Both the position numbers and the translations under genes were made by a program. This document shows, one piece after another, positions 24,501 through 30,500 of a stretch of 64,000 nt of DNA. The notes below the pieces were generated by a model. The model worked only from the letters and a program-made list of their open reading frames with translations. It searched no databases and was not told where the DNA came from. This DNA comes from Toxorhynchites rutilus septentrionalis (Eukaryota; Arthropoda; Insecta; Diptera; Culicidae). The stretch spans positions 66,466,763 to 66,530,762 of the forward strand of contig NC_073746.1 of assembly GCF_029784135.1 (NCBI RefSeq), written 5' to 3'. The stretch's first letter is position 1; each line of letters starts with the position of its first letter.

Positions 24501-27500
24501 ATGGCTTGCGTTGTTTCGTAGAATCATTTCGAGAAGCAACGATCGTTTCTTGCTTTTGCGAGAACAATACACTAATTCGCAATTCGTTTTTTTTATATCA
24601 ATGCATCCATTGAAATGAGTATTTAACGGGAGGCATCTTTCGTGAAAAATCGTTTCTCGACTCTCGGTCAAAACCGTCAACAAAGCTAGGAGCTTGTTGC
24701 ATCAGAACAGAGCCGATGCGCACGAGAGCAAATACGAATGGCAACTAAAAGTATCGAAGGCGTGCTATTCACATGTAAAGGAAATGAACAAGTTCTAAGT
24801 TTCACGCAACGAAAACAAGCAACACACACAAAGCCAAACACCGATGGTTAGAAGCGACCTATAATCATTTGCACTCTTCTTTTTTTTCGACTGCTTTGCC
24901 ATGATTCGGATGGTTGTGTTAATTGCAATTCCAGATGCACTTCGAGTGACATATTTGTTAGCATTCACAGCTCGAGGGGAAACATAAAACACAAAACGAG
25001 CAGAGTAAGCGACCTTTGTTGTTTCGGGCACAGAAAGATTCTGAGAATTTTCCTCAAAGGAGATGCAATACATATATGCTAGCGACAGCTTACTAACTAT
25101 GCAAGGGTGGAATTCACCTCGCAAATATTCTCTTTTCGCTATCCCCCTTAATTGTTTCTATTCATAAGTTGCACGTTATTGACAGCTCTGTTCGGGAAAC
25201 CACACAAATGGACAGAACAAATGTATGGAGAAATGGGAATGCTTCCAATTTTCATCAATTTGAACCATATACAGACTATGGGATTGTAATGTATAGCATA
25301 TCAAACCAATCTTAGAAATTTCCGATTGGATTGGTACGAAAATCGTTAAAATCCCTTTGCAGCAAAAATAGTTATTAACGTTAACTTTATTTCATAATTT
25401 GGCACCCTTAATGAAAGAAGTATACCTACGTCAAAATCGTGTTGAACTTGTTCTTTAAATGGAGCAATCACATTTTAAGCAGGCACATTTTTTTTAAATA
25501 ACAATAACAAATATTGCGATGTTCACTATGTGATGTGGTGAAATTCCGAAACACTGAAACATAATGATCGATAAGAATCCCCACAATTTTTAAACCTGTC
25601 TGACATACAAAAAAAAATTCATTCATGTGCAACAGCAAGGATGTTAATAACTTTCTTACGGGAAATTCTCAAAAACCGAGAAATATTCACCCAATCAAAC
25701 GATAACCAGAATAAACATCCGTTCTATCACAATGAGTCATTCGTAAAGCTGACCAGAATATTCGTCGGAGACAGACTACCCGAGAACCATCGTCCCAATT
25801 AAGTAGCAATAACAACTAGACTGTTTCTACTCGTAAATAGATAATGGAGATGACGTTTTCAAAAGTCGCCATAGTTGCATCTACATGCACAATCCGGCCA
25901 TCAAGGAAAGCTGTAGAAACGAAAGTATTTAAATACGATAATGAGCGGATGCGTCTCAAAGTTCACATCAGCTTGGTAACAATGGAAGAGGACTTTAGTC
26001 TGGCGATAATGAATTAACAAAAACTGTGTTCTTGTTGTATTGAATATACATTTGAATTTAATGATTGAAAATGCATTCGGAACAGCCTGAAATTAGAAAA
26101 TTATGGGAAATGGGAAATGAATGCTTTCTTGGTCCGAAATATGGACACGCGCTAGAGAGACCAGGAGTGTGTTACCCATTAGCAAATAGTGTCGAAGATT
26201 AAATCTGGTCAATTCAAACCGCACAATTGCGAGACGACAGATCTTATTGCGAGCAAATTTATTCCAAATCATACTGCGCGTTACGGACAAATGTCATATT
26301 CATGATGCCTGCGAGGTAACCACTATTCTGTAAATCTCTTTCAATCGGTGTAGCAAATTGCTAAATACCCAATTTCCTGTCTCGTGTCTTGAATCATCTG
26401 CTGCCGTCTGTTGCTCGTTGGCACATCTGGGTTGGCATAGATCGTGGAGGTGACACGCTCCCCTTATCTTGTAGGGTTCTAGTCCTACAATCAGCCCGCA
26501 CCATAAATCACCGGTCATTTTGCAAGACGAACTTTTGCTCGAAGAGGAAAGTTTCGCTTCGAGGGATCAAATAATGGAAGGATAATTATCATGAAATATA
26601 CAACCTCGTAACTCGCAGTTAGGTGCCACATACATATCACAAGCGGACGCTGGGAGACATTACAGGCGATGCTGTCGCCTTTGTGTTCTTACGATAAGGA
26701 AGAAGGTGATTTTTGCTACCTAAGTGGCGATTTATGGGAGTTTTATGCTAAGAACGATGTGATTACGATAAGGCGAGATGTGACGGAATTAATACTGATT
26801 GAGGACGATTGAAGGTGTAGGCATGACTTGCTGGTGTTCAGCAGTTGTTAGGATTTTTTCTGCGCTAATTGCAATGAACATCACTCACTCGCTAGGAAAC
26901 GAACCACACGCGCTTAATGTGAGCCGAACGATACTCTTACTGCTTTTATCCAACTTTCTCAAATTTCATTCACGGCTACCTCTAAGTAGCGTTCGGATCC
27001 TAGCAGATGAAGATGAAAAAAAAACATTAATGACATTGACCTTCGACGGTGCCGCCGTTGTCCGTACAAAGTTTAGCAGATTCCATTCTTCGTCGTTTCG
27101 GACACGTCTCATCGTCCCATCCTGACGCTCTAGCGCAAACCGAAATGTTTCCAGCAGTTTCGGCTGGCGCCGCGCCTGTTATGCAAATGACTTTATCTGT
27201 CTCAAGTGGTTCTATTTTCGTTTTACGCAAATCGTAACAACCGAATGCTGGTCTATACAATTCAGGACATGGATGAAAATTCCAAAAATCTCAGTTTACA
27301 ATTTTTGTATTTTTCATTGTTCCAAATAGAGCGGAATATATAAATCAATTATAGACTTTTCAACCTTTCATTTTAATATTGCATTTAACCCTTCCATTAC
27401 GGCAGTGTGCTCCGCCAAAGTGCTACCCCTGTACGGAGCACCACGCCGAAAAGTATGCACATCGCGCTCATGTGATCGAAGAGCAGTATGAATTTCATGT

Positions 27501-30500
27501 CGTCTAAAGACGACGCTCGTTAACACAGCTCGTCGCGCGGATGTCGTTTATAGACGACGCTCGTAACGAAAGGGTTAATACTGACTAACCAGTTGTTTTC
27601 CTATTAATTTTTCATTTAGCCTCTAGCCATTATACGACTGGTACGGCACATCCATGATACCCTAAAACCTTAGTGAACTCTCCATTTTCGTCGCTTGCGC
27701 AGCTAGACAATAATGACGTCGTTTGTTTACATTCAAATCATTTGTTTGCTGTCGGGAAGATACCTGTTTTTCAGGTCGTGAACTCGTGAATATCAAAATA
27801 TCAATCAAAGGATGCATCATGTGTATCCGAAATCGTCTAAAATGCAAAAATACGATTTTCTGTATTATTAATGTATTAATGTATTATGCAGTATTATATA
27901 CGCAGATTCTTTTCATTTTATATAGCATTCTCGGGTCAAATCGCATATCAGTGTAAAAAGCATCGTATTTCGTTATATACGGCTTTATATGCGTATAAAA
28001 TATGACATATACGTATATCGCCTCCACTTTCGCGTGTATATGTATATGATGCATCATACATCATCCAAATATGTCTAGGATGTATGTATATCGCCTCCAA
28101 TCATGGTTATTCATAAGATTTAATGTTTGCTAGGTGCTGCTAATCATTCAAACAATCGGATTTCGAGTCCCATCGGATTCATTTTCTTAACCATCCCTAC
28201 CACCCATTTGGAATATTTATACCCCATTTCTAAAATGCATAAATCCCAGTAAATATTAAATTGTATAACCAGCATACATACAGCAACATATATGCTAATT
28301 TTGGGTGGTATATGATGCGCCTAACTGGCATATACATACAAAAGTGAAGGCGATATGGCAAATACTTGCGAATTCGTTCGGATGAATAAGCGATTAATAT
28401 GTGTACCTCAAACGACTATCGCCACACGAATATACGATTTACTGCAGGCATAAAAAAACATGGTTAAGAAAATTGTCCCGATGGGGTTCGAATTCCGGTA
28501 GCAGCTATCTCACACAGCTATCTGTAATATAATTCTAAAGCAGTTAAAACTCGTACATATGAAACGAAAAAGATGCATTCGGGTACCTCATTTCTGGTTG
28601 CCAATTTAACTTTTTCTATTGTGTTCTAAGGAAAAGGAAGCCTTTGAAATCAACCAAACAAAATACTTAGTTTGTTTTTTTTTGGGAATAACAGGGAATT
28701 CATAGGAACGATCCTCATTTGTATTATCTGACCACAATTTGTTCTCTCAAGTCATTCTGAATGTAGTTCTTCATAATTTGATTCTATTTGTAAGCCAACT
28801 TGGCAGTCTTGTAAAGCCAAATAAACATCAACAATCTTGATGTTTGTGTGTGCAGAGGCTTACATTCGTTTCCCATTCTGGTCGAACGGGTCTTTCGTTG
28901 AAGAAAATTCATCCGACTTCCACTGCAACCACCTGTATTATAGAGCTTTCTACTTAGAATATACTCAAGGTGTGTTATTTGGCATAGAAATCTCTACAGC
29001 GTTGAAACGTCGAAGTTCCTCTAGAAACGTCAGGGCCATTAAAGCAGAAGAAGAAGAAGAATCTTGATGTGTCAAATTCATAATATGATGAGATATATTT
29101 TCTATTGCTATCTAATATACCTAGCTCACGAACTACTTCTGCGTAATATATGATGTGTCAGAAAACCGATGCTTGTTATACCGCATTACAACTTAATCTG
29201 TCGTGTAAAATAACATCGTGTTTTCCGCATTATATGCGATTGTCGATAAACACGATGTATACATTGATCTACATTATACGTGGTTGTGAATCGATACCAC
29301 TTTATGTATGGGGATACCATCTGTTCTGATTTAACATGACATGTCCTGATTTTGAGATGCTTCTGGAGTGTCCTGATTTATTTTTCATATCCTAGCATAT
29401 TTCCTGATTTTTGTATGAAATTCAATTTTATTGATGAATCATAATCACATTTTATTGACGAATCAACCTCACCATTTCGCTTCAATTGACACATCTACAC
29501 TCACTATTGGCCCATCGCCTTTCAATTTGCTGCAAACTCATGTAGGCTAAAAATAACGCTCAATAAAAAGAATATCACTTCACCTCTGAACAGTCTTGTT
29601 TCGTTTCACGTTCATTCGTTTCTTTCTTGAAAATCAATGAAAATGAGAATGAAAGTGTCTTATATCCGAATGAAAATTTCGTTTTGAGATCGAATCGTAT
29701 TCAATGTAGGTAATGAAAATGACGATGTGGGAGAATGTAAAGCAAGGATTCTCAGACTATTTTGGGCAAGGGACCCCTTTTCCAGAATGAAGTGATACCT
29801 TCGACCCCCATAGCCAAATTTTATTGAAAATTTTAACTTTATCTTATTCATACAAAATACTTATAGACATAAATTTCAGTAAATATCAAGTGTAAATGAT
29901 AATTATTATTACAAATTACAACATACTACTAAAATATTAGTCATTCTTATAACAAGTTGGTTTATGTAACACAACTTATACTGTATCTTGTCGACCCCTG
30001 AGAAACCAACATCGACCCAAGGGGTCAATATCGACCCCTTTGAGAAACCCTGATGTAAAGGATGCAGGCAGGCGTAATCTGTTGCTGGCGCTAATTGTAA
30101 AACTAATATGCCCCTTTCAATTCCACTTTTTTTGAAGGACGGTCTAGAAAAAACCGGTTTGGAAAAATCAAAGCGAATGAAAATTTCAATTGCAAACATT
30201 TTGTCCTTTCATATGTGAAACTGAAACTGACATATAGCCCATTCAAATGATCATGTATTCGAGCAGTTTCAATCTTCAAGTGAAAGCGTTTTATTCCAAT
30301 TTCACGAAACGGCAGCAGAAAAGAACGAAATTGAAGAACCGATGTTTTAATAGGAGTAGAGAATACTCACAATCGAAAATAATTCTTGCTAAAGAGGAAG
30401 GAAGAAGTAAAAAAAACATCTTCATCTTTTTGTTTCGAAATTGCCAAGCTAATCAAGCAAGAACATACTTCATTTTTTTTTGCATTTTTTTAAAGTAAGA

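Noticed and set aside
26425..26505. Functional tRNA gene
   Set aside because: A good T-arm and box B exist, but no convincing acceptor or anticodon stem could be built.
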